A stretch of 33,379 nucleotides of DNA from the NCBI GenBank assembly GCA_030838045.1, contig JAUTXN010000332.1:1-33379 (forward strand), written 5' to 3'. Origin of the DNA: Acidimicrobiaceae bacterium (lineage in GTDB: Bacteria > Actinomycetota > Acidimicrobiia > Acidimicrobiales > Palsa-688). The notes under the pieces are model-generated. The model had not been told where the DNA came from, did not search any database, and worked only from the letters and a program-made list of their open reading frames with translations. A program made the position numbers and the translations under genes. Position 1 is the first letter of the stretch. Every line of letters begins with the position of its first letter. Positions 9,983 to 19,038 of the stretch are shown here, in pieces.

Positions 9983-11119
9983 ATGGCAGACAGCGGGAAC
10001 ATCACTCCATCGCCGGATTCGCCCGAAGAACCGGACCACGCGGGGCAGGCTCCGCCCGGCTACCCGCCGACTGTTCCGTCGCCCGCCGCACCGTCGCCGA
10101 CCGAGATCCTGCCCGCGTCCGAGGTGCCGGCCGAGCCGGTGGCAGAGCCGCGTTGGGTCCCGCCCGCACCGCCACCGCCACCGCCACCGCCACCGCCGGC
10201 CTACGGGCCGCCGCCCTCGTCGCAGCCGGGTTCGGGATACGAGCAGTCCCGGCGTTACGAGCAGCCCCCGGTGCCCGGACAAGCGCAGTCGCCTCCGGGG
10301 TACGGGCCGCCCCAGGCACCCCGGCAGGGACCGGGATACGAGCAGCCCTCGGGCCAAGAGCAGCCCCCTCGGTATGAGCAGGCGCCGGGGTCGCAGGGGC
10401 CCCGCTACGAAGAGGCGCCCCGGTACGGCCAGGGGCCGGGCTCCCAGCAGGGGCCGGGCTCCCAGCAGGGGCCGGGCTCCCAACAGGGGCCGGGCTCCCA
10501 ACAGGGGCCGGCGTATCAGCAGCCGCCTGCCTACCAACAAGGGCCGGCCTACCAGCAAGGGCCGGGTTACCAGCAGGCTCCGGGTTACCAGCAGCCGCCG
10601 GGCGGTTGGGGACCGGCCGCGCCGGGACCGGCCGCGCCTCGACGGCGCAGCCTGTCCGAACTGGCGGACACCCCGCCGCAGCTGGTCGCAAGCCTGGCGA
10701 TCAGCGTCGGCGTGGTCGTGCTGTTCGTCGCCAACCTCTTCATCGCCCTGGGCCAGCCGACGGGCACGGCGGGCAATGTCCGGATGCTCCAGTTCCTGTC
10801 CGCCGCCGACCTGGCGGTCGGGGCGATCCTGATCCTGGCGGTGGCCCTGGTGGTGCTCGCCCCGCCGCCGGCGCTCGCACCCATCGAACCAACCATCCAG
10901 GGCCCTGCCGCCGCTGGCTCGGCCGCGCTGCCGGACAAGTTCCGCCTCGTCGTCGGTTTCGTTTCGGTGGCGGTGGCCGCGGCGGGTTTGGTCCGGGCCA
11001 TCGTCGTGCTCACCATCGCCCACCAGCGCGGCGTCGTGAAACTGGGGAACATGATCGACGCCCTGGCGGCGGTCGCAGTGGCGGCGGCCGCCGCCTACTG
11101 GGCGCTGCGGCCCCGGTAA
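9983..11119 (+). CDS. Membrane protein with P/Q/Y/G-rich repetitive N-terminus and about four predicted TM helices
   Basis: ATG at 9983; low-complexity repeats (GPGSQQ, GPAYQQ, GPGYQQ) followed by hydrophobic segments LVASLAISVGVVVLFVANLFIALG, LSAADLAVGAILILAVALVVL, FRLVVGFVSVAVAAAGLVRAIVVL, ALAAVAVAAAAAYWAL. Confidence 0.75.
   Translation: MADSGNITPSPDSPEEPDHAGQAPPGYPPTVPSPAAPSPTEILPASEVPAEPVAEPRWVPPAPPPPPPPPPPAYGPPPSSQPGSGYEQSRRYEQPPVPGQAQSPPGYGPPQAPRQGPGYEQPSGQEQPPRYEQAPGSQGPRYEEAPRYGQGPGSQQGPGSQQGPGSQQGPGSQQGPAYQQPPAYQQGPAYQQGPGYQQAPGYQQPPGGWGPAAPGPAAPRRRSLSELADTPPQLVASLAISVGVVVLFVANLFIALGQPTGTAGNVRMLQFLSAADLAVGAILILAVALVVLAPPPALAPIEPTIQGPAAAGSAALPDKFRLVVGFVSVAVAAAGLVRAIVVLTIAHQRGVVKLGNMIDALAAVAVAAAAAYWALRPR
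10433..10594 (+). repeat. Coding tandem repeat: four 18-bp GPGSQQ units followed by degenerate xPxYQQ hexads
   Basis: GGGCCGGGCTCCCARCAG x4 (10433-10504), then GPAYQQ PPAYQQ GPAYQQ GPGYQQ APGYQQ. Confidence 0.9.
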
Positions 11120-11123
11120 GGCG

Positions 11124-12056
11124 TTACAGGTCGGGCCAGCGCGGCTCGCTGCGCCGGCGGCTCCGCTCGCGCGGTCCGGCATGGTCACCGAGCGCCCACG
11201 ACCGGCGCCAGGTGCTCGCCGTCGGTCCGGTGAGCGCCGGCGTCGAGCCTCCGGCGGCCCGGCGCCGGGCGCTCCACCAGTCGCTCTGCTGCTCGTCCGC
11301 CAACACCTCCAACGCCGCTTCGATCTGGGTCGCCAAGTCTCGGGCGTCCACCCCAGCGGTGGGCCGTAGGGGTTTGCCGAAGGTGACCCGGGTGGTGGCC
11401 AGCCGGATCCGGCTGGCGTGGCGGGGCAGCACCCGGCGGGTCCCCTCGACGTAGATCGGGACGACCGGGCGCTGGGTCCGCACCGACAGCCAGGCGGCGC
11501 CGGGTCGGTGGGTCTGTCCCCACCCGTCAGGGGACCGCCCGCCTTCGGGGAAGATCAGCAGGCTCCAGCCGTCGTCAAGCAGCGATGCCGCCAGGTTGGC
11601 GGAACGCCGGTTGACCCGGAGGCGTTCGATGGGGATGGCGTTGATGCTGAAGGCGAAGAACGCCGCCTTCCATCGCCGGTCGAAGAAGTAGTCGGCGCCC
11701 GCCGCCACGACTGTCCGGTGTCGCCACCGCTCAGGCAGGACGCTGAGCAGCAGCGGGGTGTCAATGTGGCTGGCGTGGTTGGCCGTGAATATCACCGGCT
11801 CGTCGAGCTGCTCCAGGCGGTCCAGGCCGTCCACCCGGGGTGCGGCCAGCAGGTGGGCCAGGGGACGGGTCAGTCCTTCGGTCACCACGACCCGGGCCAA
11901 GCGGGCGCCGTAGCTGCGGGCCCACTCGGTCTCGTAGTCGACGCCGAGGGTGCTCGGGACCGGGGGCCGTTCCACGGCACCGGGCCACGTCGGCGTGGTC
12001 CACGGAAATGTCGCCCGGGACAGCGCCCGGGCGCCCGGGGCGTTCCTAATGGACAT
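11124..12056 (-). CDS. PlsC-family 1-acylglycerol-3-phosphate acyltransferase-like protein
   Basis: NHASHIDTPLLL (NHx4D) and LLIFPEGGRSPDGWGQTHRPGAAWLSVRTQRPVVPIYVEGT. Confidence 0.85.
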   Translation of the reverse strand: MSIRNAPGARALSRATFPWTTPTWPGAVERPPVPSTLGVDYETEWARSYGARLARVVVTEGLTRPLAHLLAAPRVDGLDRLEQLDEPVIFTANHASHIDTPLLLSVLPERWRHRTVVAAGADYFFDRRWKAAFFAFSINAIPIERLRVNRRSANLAASLLDDGWSLLIFPEGGRSPDGWGQTHRPGAAWLSVRTQRPVVPIYVEGTRRVLPRHASRIRLATTRVTFGKPLRPTAGVDARDLATQIEAALEVLADEQQSDWWSARRRAAGGSTPALTGPTASTWRRSWALGDHAGPRERSRRRSEPRWPDL

Positions 12057-13632
12057 CGGCGATCATCATTGGCGGGCAATGGAAATGGGTGATGCTGGGG
12101 TCGCGGCCCACGATGTCCTCGGCCATCTCCAGGGCGTCGCGCATGGTGGAGGCCCGCTTGAAGCCCATCCGGTGCACTGCCTTGGTATCGCCCCCGACGA
12201 TGATCACACCGGCCACGTGGTCGAGGGCGTGGGCACACCAGTACCACATGTAGAACGGGTGAACCCCGTGGTAGGCGTAGCTGGTGCGGTACAGGTGGCG
12301 GTACCAATCGTCGGTCGCGAAGCGTTCCTCGTAGGTCTTCTCGATCTCGACGGGGTCGGTGGTGTCGGCCAGGACCTCCTCGAAGAAGTCGATGTAGGAG
12401 GGATGGTGGACCGGGTTGAACGCCCACGGAGTCGGGTGGCTCAGGATCAGGACTCCGCCTGGGCGGACCAGCGGCTTGCCCCGGTACAAGTTGAAGAAGT
12501 AGCCGAGACCGAGGCACGCCACCAGAATCGGGTTCATGATCGAGTTGACGTTGTACGGGCAGATATAGGGCAGTCCGAAGATGACGACGTCGGTCTGGCC
12601 ATCGACGTCGACCAGCTGCTGGCGGTAGACGTTGTCGGTCGTGATGGCATGTACCGCTTCCACCTCGCCGGCCTGCACGCTGCTCATCTTGTGGGGCGAT
12701 TTGATCGACTGGAAGATCGAGCGGGCCAGTCGGTCGGGTGTCCGTTCCAGGGTCTTGCTCACCGCCAGGAAGCTGGCCCGGTCGCGCGACCCCCACTCCC
12801 ACTCCCGCTTCTGGAGGAACCCGAACGCGGAAGGGAAGGTGTCGGTGTTGAGCGTGGTCTCGATCTGGAACACCTTCACCCCGCTGGCTGCGATCAGCCG
12901 CCCCATACGCCAATTGGAGGTGTGCAACTCCGAGCGGGTCTGGTCCATGAAGCTGCGGCTGTGCTGCATGGTCTTCACGTTGTGGTGATGGCGCAGGCTG
13001 TTGTACGACGCCAGCCCGGTGGCCACGCTCTTGTGGCCCCCGTCCATGGCGACCAGGTTGATGTTCACGTAGACGAGGAGGTCCGATTCCGCGGCCCGGC
13101 GGTTGATCTCGACGTCCTCGCCGTGGTCGGTCTGGCCCAGGTGCACCAGGGCGGCGGGGTCCTCGGCGTCGTGCTGGAGCAGCAGCCCGTGGGGGGCGAA
13201 GGCGTCGTAGATCCGGTCGCCCAGGGCGTGGCGCAACTCGGCCGGGGTCATGCGCCGGTGCAGCGCCAGGGCGCAGATGAGCACGACGTCGTCGACCCCG
13301 GCTTCGGCGGCCAGGTCGAGCACCGCTTCGATGACCCGCTGGCGGTTGTCGGGGCGTTCCATCGGCGGCAGTGGCAAGGAGATGTCGTCGAAGGCGATGG
13401 TGAGGCGCATGCCTGCCCTGAGTAGCGCCGGAAGGGGCGCCATGTCGCCTTCGGGGTTGAGCAAGGCCTGACGGATGGCTTCGTCGGGGTCCTTCAAGGC
13501 CTCGACCGGCTCGGGCGGGTACAGGATGCGGCTGCCCTCCGGGAGCCGGAGGAGCCGGAACCCCTCGCCGTGCCAGCAGAGCGTCGGCGGGGTGGACCGG
13601 TCGACCTCGAGGACAAACCCGGGGCGAGACAT
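12046..13632 (-). CDS. LarA-like (DUF2088/lactate racemase N-terminal domain) protein
   Basis: FDDISLPLPPMERPDNRQRVIEAVLDLAAEAGVDDVVLICALALHRRMTPAELRHALG and GGHKSVATGLASYNSLRHHHN resemble LarA N-terminal motifs. Start at MSRPGF; the longer ORF runs back over the upstream gene. Confidence 0.75.
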   Translation of the reverse strand: MSRPGFVLEVDRSTPPTLCWHGEGFRLLRLPEGSRILYPPEPVEALKDPDEAIRQALLNPEGDMAPLPALLRAGMRLTIAFDDISLPLPPMERPDNRQRVIEAVLDLAAEAGVDDVVLICALALHRRMTPAELRHALGDRIYDAFAPHGLLLQHDAEDPAALVHLGQTDHGEDVEINRRAAESDLLVYVNINLVAMDGGHKSVATGLASYNSLRHHHNVKTMQHSRSFMDQTRSELHTSNWRMGRLIAASGVKVFQIETTLNTDTFPSAFGFLQKREWEWGSRDRASFLAVSKTLERTPDRLARSIFQSIKSPHKMSSVQAGEVEAVHAITTDNVYRQQLVDVDGQTDVVIFGLPYICPYNVNSIMNPILVACLGLGYFFNLYRGKPLVRPGGVLILSHPTPWAFNPVHHPSYIDFFEEVLADTTDPVEIEKTYEERFATDDWYRHLYRTSYAYHGVHPFYMWYWCAHALDHVAGVIIVGGDTKAVHRMGFKRASTMRDALEMAEDIVGRDPSITHFHCPPMMIADVH

Positions 13633-13660
13633 CAGGCGTGCAACTCCTTGGTGCGAGACA

Positions 13661-14893
13661 TCAGGAGTGGATCTCCTTGGTGCGGAACTTCTTGGTGGAT
13701 CGGAGGTCAAAGGCGACCTTGATGGCCCCGCGGCGGCCGGCGGCGGCGGCGTGCTGAATCGCCTCGCGGTAGCGGCTGAGGGGATAGAGAGCCGAGACCA
13801 GCCGTTCGAGCCCGGCGTCGGCGACCAGATCGAAGGAGAGGTCGAAGGTGCGGCGCGGCAACGCCGCCGCGTCGGTGCCGGTCCCGGGGCCCACCATGAG
13901 TTCGGTGCCGTAGGCGTAGGCGCCGGTGATCGAAACCTCACGCTGCCACAGACCGGTCAGATCGACCTTGACCTCGCCGGGCATGCCGAGCAGGACAACG
14001 GTCCCGCCCGGTTCCACAACCGCCAGGGCCGAGGCCAGCGACTGACTGGTGCCCACGCAGTCGAAGACCAAACTGGCGCCGCCGGTCAACTGGCCGGAGT
14101 CCAGCACCAGCGAGCCGGTGCGCCGGCGCACCGCCCGGGCCAGTTCGCCCGGTTCGACCACGGTGCAATCGGCCAGGTCATGGGCCAGGCGGCGTTGCTC
14201 TGCGTGCTTGGCCACGACCACCAGGCTGGCGATGTCGGGCCGCCACCGGCTGAGGGCGGCCACGGTGCACAGCCCGAGGGTCCCGGCGCCGATGACCACC
14301 GCGGTGTCGTGGCCAGCAGTGCCCCGGCCGATGAGCGCCCCGTGCAGGGCGCACGCCGCGGGCTCGACCATGACGGCGGCCCGGTCGCTGAACGAGTCGG
14401 GCACAGTGTGAAGCTGGCTGTCATGCGCCACGAGTGCCGTCCCCCACCCGCCGCCGGTGAGTGAGCAATAGCCCGTCTGCAGCCCCGGCTTCAGATGACC
14501 GAACGCCAGATTGCGGCAGCGATTGGTCTGGCCTTGGGCGCATGCCGGGCAGGGTGGGTCGATCCCCCGGGCGGCGCAGCGCAGTACCGGCTCGAGCACC
14601 ACCCGAGCGCCGTCGTCCAGCTCACCCACCACTTCGTGGCCGGGCACGAACGGGAAGCTCACAAGGGGTTCGAAGTATCTCGACGCTCGCCCGTCGATGG
14701 TGGCCAGATCGCTGCCGCAGATGCCGGACAGCCGGGGGCGGACCCGTCGCCAGCCGGGTGCGGGCAGGCCGGGTTCGTCGACGTCGGTGAGCCGCAGCGG
14801 TCCCACCCGGGCACCGCTTCCGCTGCGCCACTCCGACGCCACGCGGGCGGCCGCGAACTTGGGCAGGGACCGTTCGAACAGCAGTGCCTTCAC
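13661..14893 (-). CDS. Zinc-binding medium-chain alcohol dehydrogenase / threonine-dehydrogenase-like
   Basis: GTG start VKALLFERS; GICGSDLATIDG, PFVPGHEVVGEL, CPACAQGQTNRCRNL (structural zinc), VVIGAGTLGLCTVAAL (Rossmann). Confidence 0.88.
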   Translation of the reverse strand: MKALLFERSLPKFAAARVASEWRSGSGARVGPLRLTDVDEPGLPAPGWRRVRPRLSGICGSDLATIDGRASRYFEPLVSFPFVPGHEVVGELDDGARVVLEPVLRCAARGIDPPCPACAQGQTNRCRNLAFGHLKPGLQTGYCSLTGGGWGTALVAHDSQLHTVPDSFSDRAAVMVEPAACALHGALIGRGTAGHDTAVVIGAGTLGLCTVAALSRWRPDIASLVVVAKHAEQRRLAHDLADCTVVEPGELARAVRRRTGSLVLDSGQLTGGASLVFDCVGTSQSLASALAVVEPGGTVVLLGMPGEVKVDLTGLWQREVSITGAYAYGTELMVGPGTGTDAAALPRRTFDLSFDLVADAGLERLVSALYPLSRYREAIQHAAAAGRRGAIKVAFDLRSTKKFRTKEIHS

Positions 14894-14906
14894 CGGGCCG
14901 CCGCAC

Positions 14907-17267
14907 TCATGAGTTGGCTCCGGCTCGGGCGATGGGCAGCAGCGGTCGGGGGCCACCGGCGGCACGGGGCCACTGCTCGACGTGCCAGCCCCGCTTGCGG
15001 GCGATGGCGGCCAGCTTGGTCTCGGGGTTGACAGCCACCGGATGGCCGACCGCTTCGAGCATGGGCAGGTCGCTGGCCGAGTCGGCGTAGGCGACCGACT
15101 CCTGCAGATCGAGTCCTCGGGCGGCGGCGTAGTCGGCCATCAGCAGGGCTCGTGCCTCGCCCGTGGGCGGACCGGCCAGCAGTTCGCCGGTGTAACGGCC
15201 GTTCTCGATGCCGAGTGAGGCGCACATCACGTCGTCGAACAGCGGCCGCAGCGGCTCGATGGCGACGTCGAGGGCCCCGGTGATGAGCAGCGTGCGATGG
15301 CCCAGGCGGCGGTGCGCCCGGACCCGGCGGATACCCGCGGGGAACGCCTTGGTCAGCAACAGCTCGCTCCACAGCTCCCAGGAGTCGTGTTCGAGGCGAG
15401 CGACCGGGGCGCCCTCGTAGCGGCGGTAGAAGTGGCGGAGAAAGTCCCCGCGGTCCTGGCGATCGAGGGCGAGGAGGCGGGGAGCCTCGCGCACGGTACG
15501 AAGGACCAGTCGGAGGCGATCGTTGTCATCGATCCGTCGGGTTGCCAACCAGGCATAGGAATCGACGACGTTGGAGGCGATGAGGGTGTTCTCCAGGTCG
15601 AACACCGCCAACTGGCGTTCCGGCGCCAGTACCGCCCGGCGCCCACGTTGCTCGCGGGTCGGGGTAGGGACGCTGCGCCGGGGCGCACCCGCGACGCGGA
15701 CGCGGGCGTGCGCCACGACCGACGGCATGTGGGTGTCGCGCACGTACATCGGCCATTCGACGCCCGCGGGGTCGAAGAGGAAGTCGGCCTGGTCGGCTGG
15801 GGGCAGCGTGGCCCACAGTTCCAGGAGGCGGTCGACCCGGAACACCGCTTCGGTCTCGGTGTAGGCGCCGTACAGCTCGACGTAGCCCAAGGCCCGTTCG
15901 GCTTCCGAGCGCTTCTCCTCCAGCCGGGCTGACAGCTCGGCCTGGCGGCCCCGCAAGGGCAGCGTCTGCAGCCCCTTCTCGGCGACCGACAACACCTTCG
16001 CCGCCTGGGCCAGCTGGCGGCGGACGCGACCGCGTCCGGGGTACGACCACTCGGGGACCACGATGGGCTGGCCGTTGCTGTCCGCCAACGGGTGCTCGCC
16101 GAACCAGCCCCGGACCAGCTCGACCAGCTGGCGGTAGCGCAGCGGGTTGCGCGAGCCCGATGCCACCTGGAACACCGCCGGTTTCGCTCCGGGGGGCGGA
16201 CCGCCGTCGGCCGCGACGGCAATGATGGCCGCCACGACGAGGTCGACCGGAATGACGTCCACCACTCCCTCGGGCAGGCCCGGGAACTCCTTCAGCAGGC
16301 CCCGTCCCAGGCTGATGATGACCGGTTCCGCCATACGGAAGCCCCGGATCCATCCCGCATGGGGCTCGGCAAGGGCCGACTCGATGATCGAAGGGCGCAC
16401 GATGGACAGCCGGACGCCATGATGTGACTCGAGCAGCGCCCGTTCGCCCAGCGCCTTGGTGTAGGCGTAGGCGTCGGGCCATCCGAGCGCCTGGGCCCGG
16501 GCCTTGCCGGCCTTGACGAGGTGATCCTTGACCCACTCTTCGCGGAGCTTCTCCGCTTTGGCGGCCAGCACCGGTGTGCCCGCGGCCCCGAGTTCGGCGC
16601 GCGCCGCTTTGGTGAACTTGGACAGGCGCTCGGGCGTGCGGCTCTGGGCGTCGGCGTCAGCCCCGACCCGGCGAGCGGCGGCGACCTCAGGGCGCCACTG
16701 GACCTCGGTCGCGAAGGGGGTGTCGGGAAGGATGGCCTCGGGCGCATCTCCCCGGCGGGACCCCGCGACGTATGCCGTCGAGACCGTGATGAGATGCGGC
16801 AGGGCCGTCCCGGCTGCGGTGCCGCCCTGCGCCACCCGGGCCGCGGTCATGGCCGCCGCCACCCGGCTCGGACCCAGCAGGTTCACCTCGACCGCGCTGT
16901 CGAGCGGTGAGTCGAAGCTGACCGATGCCGCAGCATGGATCACGATGTCGCATCCCGCCAGCACGCCTTGTCCAGCGGCGTCGAGCCCGAGGCCGTCGGA
17001 GCCGACGTCGCCCGCCACGGCGATGATGCGCCGGCCCATCTCCTCGTCGAACGCCGGGCCGAGCTCGCGTCGGAGCCGGTCGAAACAGTCGTTGCGCAAA
17101 ATCTCGCGCCGGACTCGCTCGGCGGCGCCCCGCCGTCCCGGACGGACCAGAAGGGCGACTTCGCAGTCCGGGACCTGGCGCATCAGGCGCTCCACCAGCG
17201 CCGTGCCAAGAAAACCGGTCGCACCGGTGATGGCGATGCGCTGGCCGGCCAGTGCCTCACGGAGCAT
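14907..17267 (-). CDS. Fatty acyl-CoA reductase-like SDR (NAD_binding_4 type) fused to a C-terminal HAD-IB hydrolase
   Basis: ITGATGFLGTALVERLM and YAYTKALGE (SDR/FAR-like); C-terminal LAVFDLENTLIASNVVDSYAWL and VAYADSASDLPMLEAVGHPVAVN (HAD). Confidence 0.85.
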   Translation of the reverse strand: MLREALAGQRIAITGATGFLGTALVERLMRQVPDCEVALLVRPGRRGAAERVRREILRNDCFDRLRRELGPAFDEEMGRRIIAVAGDVGSDGLGLDAAGQGVLAGCDIVIHAAASVSFDSPLDSAVEVNLLGPSRVAAAMTAARVAQGGTAAGTALPHLITVSTAYVAGSRRGDAPEAILPDTPFATEVQWRPEVAAARRVGADADAQSRTPERLSKFTKAARAELGAAGTPVLAAKAEKLREEWVKDHLVKAGKARAQALGWPDAYAYTKALGERALLESHHGVRLSIVRPSIIESALAEPHAGWIRGFRMAEPVIISLGRGLLKEFPGLPEGVVDVIPVDLVVAAIIAVAADGGPPPGAKPAVFQVASGSRNPLRYRQLVELVRGWFGEHPLADSNGQPIVVPEWSYPGRGRVRRQLAQAAKVLSVAEKGLQTLPLRGRQAELSARLEEKRSEAERALGYVELYGAYTETEAVFRVDRLLELWATLPPADQADFLFDPAGVEWPMYVRDTHMPSVVAHARVRVAGAPRRSVPTPTREQRGRRAVLAPERQLAVFDLENTLIASNVVDSYAWLATRRIDDNDRLRLVLRTVREAPRLLALDRQDRGDFLRHFYRRYEGAPVARLEHDSWELWSELLLTKAFPAGIRRVRAHRRLGHRTLLITGALDVAIEPLRPLFDDVMCASLGIENGRYTGELLAGPPTGEARALLMADYAAARGLDLQESVAYADSASDLPMLEAVGHPVAVNPETKLAAIARKRGWHVEQWPRAAGGPRPLLPIARAGANS

Positions 17268-17275
17268 GCGCCATT

Positions 17276-17293
17276 ATCTACCATCTGGTAGAT
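17276..17293. promoter_or_regulatory. Candidate TetR operator: palindrome ATCTACCA-TC-TGGTAGAT in the divergent intergenic gap
   Basis: Perfect 8-bp arms, 2-nt centre; fills most of the 24-bp gap between divergent start codons and overlaps the tetR ATG. Confidence 0.75.
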
Positions 17294-17885
17294 GACAGGC
17301 GCCAACACCCGAGAGCGTGTCGTGGACGCGGCGGTGGCGGCGTTCGGTTCACGGGGCTACGACGGCACCAGCCTCGACGCCCTGGCCGGAGAGTTGGGCG
17401 TCCGTAAACAGACCATCTTGTATTACTGCCCGTCCAAGGAGGCGCTGCTCGACGCGGCTATCGACCGGGCCTCGGGCGAGCTGTCGGCCGCCCTCGAGGA
17501 GGCACTCGACGGCGCCGGGACCGGGTGGAGCCGGGTCGAAGCGGTGGTCCGCTCGGTGTTCCGCCTGGCGGCCCGGCGTCCCGAACTGCTGGGCCTGCTG
17601 CGCGAGGTGAGCCGGCTCGGGCCTCCCGCGGCCACCCGGTTGACATCGGCTCTCGAGCCGTTGATCGGCCGGGCGACGGTGTTCCTCGAAGACGAGATGG
17701 ACTGCGGGACCATGCGCCGCCATGACCCGAAACTCCTCCTGCTGGCCGCCTACTCCGCCGTCATCGGCGTGGCCACCGAGGTCGAGGTGCTGAAGGCGCT
17801 GGGCTACGAGCCCACGGCCCGGTCGCTGGTGCGCCGCCGGCGGGAGCTTCTCTCGTTCCTGCGCTCGGCCCTGGTTCCAGGTTGA
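17292..17885 (+). CDS. TetR/AcrR family transcriptional regulator
   Basis: N-terminal HTH: TRERVVDAAVAAFGSRGYDGTSLDALAGELGVRKQTILYYCPSKEALLDAAI. Confidence 0.92.
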   Translation: MTGANTRERVVDAAVAAFGSRGYDGTSLDALAGELGVRKQTILYYCPSKEALLDAAIDRASGELSAALEEALDGAGTGWSRVEAVVRSVFRLAARRPELLGLLREVSRLGPPAATRLTSALEPLIGRATVFLEDEMDCGTMRRHDPKLLLLAAYSAVIGVATEVEVLKALGYEPTARSLVRRRRELLSFLRSALVPG

Positions 17886-17910
17886 CCCCGAACTGACCGG
17901 CCCCGGGTGG

Positions 17911-18459
17911 TCAGCTGCGGCGGGTGGGCTTCGACTTCGGTGGCGTGTATCGGCGGTTGGGGGCCGGGGTCTTGGACACGGCCGCCGCGCCCGGGGCGGC
18001 GCGTCCCTTGCGACTGGCCTTGGCGGCCGCCCGGGCCTGGGCCGCCACCCGTCGCTCCGCCGCGGTCAGGACGGGCTGTGCCCGCCGGGCCTTGTTCTGG
18101 GCGTTGCTGGTGCGCATCACCAGGTAGCCGCTGTAGGCCACGCACGCCAACTCGAGGGGTAGGAGTTGCGAAAGCGCGATCCCAACGAGGAATCCCGCCA
18201 GGGCCGTGAAGACGCGTTGTCCGTGGCGTACCGCGACCACCAACAAGGCGGTGGCCAGGGCACCGATGGTGCCCAGCAGCACGTCGTGGGGGCCGGTCAG
18301 GGCCACGCCAGCCGCAGCGGCCGCCGCGAAACCGGCCAGGATGTAGCCGATCCGCTGTTCGCGGGGGTCCATCAGGGTGGGCTTGGGCACTGGTGCCGGA
18401 CGTCCGATCTCCGGCACCGAGTCGGATCCGACCGGTTCGACCTCGTCGGATCCGTTCAT
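17911..18459 (-). CDS. Hypothetical membrane protein with basic A/K/R-rich C-terminal tail
   Basis: Hydrophobic segments IGYILAGFAAAAAAGVAL, LLGTIGALATALLVVAV, FTALAGFLVGIALSQLLPLELACVAYSGYLV; ATGA overlap with the upstream gene. Confidence 0.7.
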   Translation of the reverse strand: MNGSDEVEPVGSDSVPEIGRPAPVPKPTLMDPREQRIGYILAGFAAAAAAGVALTGPHDVLLGTIGALATALLVVAVRHGQRVFTALAGFLVGIALSQLLPLELACVAYSGYLVMRTSNAQNKARRAQPVLTAAERRVAAQARAAAKASRKGRAAPGAAAVSKTPAPNRRYTPPKSKPTRRS

Positions 18460-18806
18460 TCGGCCGGATCAGGATCGGCACCGGGCGGTGCCAGGAGCCA
18501 GGGCCGGATCTTCACCACTTTGTCGCTCGGAAGGATGCCGCCCAGATCCGCTTCGACCGAAAGGTCGGTCGGAGGCTCTCCCGATGCCTCCATCACGACC
18601 GCCGCTTCCTCACGGGGCGCCTCAAAGACTTCCTTGAGACCCAAGCCGAAACCGGTCAGCAGTACACCGGCCACACTCCGCCGCCGCCACGACTCCATTC
18701 GGGGAGGGAGGGCGGTATGAAGCTCCCCGTCGGCATCGGGCCCCGCGTCGAGATGAAACTCCATCCCGTCCACGTCTACCGCTCGCGGCTGGTCGGCCTC
18801 CTCCAC
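18456..18806 (-). CDS. Hypothetical protein (116 aa)
   Basis: Intact ORF with 4-bp ATGA overlap to the downstream membrane protein gene. Confidence 0.6.
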   Translation of the reverse strand: MEEADQPRAVDVDGMEFHLDAGPDADGELHTALPPRMESWRRRSVAGVLLTGFGLGLKEVFEAPREEAAVVMEASGEPPTDLSVEADLGGILPSDKVVKIRPWLLAPPGADPDPAE

Positions 18807-18841
18807 ACTCCCACCGTACTCAACCTCGAAGGTGCAGCGTC

Positions 18842-19003
18842 CTAGTCGAGTGCGTCCTTGACCTTGTCTTTCACGTCGTCAACCTTGTCCTTGACCGAAC
18901 CCGTGGCCCGGTCGATCTTGCCTTCGCGCTTCATGTCGTCATCGTCGGTCAGGTCGCCCACGGCTTCCTTGGCGCGACCCTTGAGATCGTCTGTGTTGGT
19001 CAT
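18842..19003 (-). CDS. CsbD-family stress protein (53 aa)
   Basis: Reverse strand: MTNTDDLKGRAKEAVGDLTDDDDMKREGKIDRATGSVKDKVDDVKDKVKDALD*, typical CsbD composition and motif. Not in the ORF track (short). Confidence 0.85.
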   Translation of the reverse strand: MTNTDDLKGRAKEAVGDLTDDDDMKREGKIDRATGSVKDKVDDVKDKVKDALD

Positions 19004-19038
19004 ACCTGGATTGTTCCCCGCCGGTCAGGGCGGAAACG

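Noticed and set aside
11950-13425. 491-aa plus-strand ORF
   Set aside because: Antisense to the LarA-like gene; V/G/H/D-rich composition typical of GC shadow frames.
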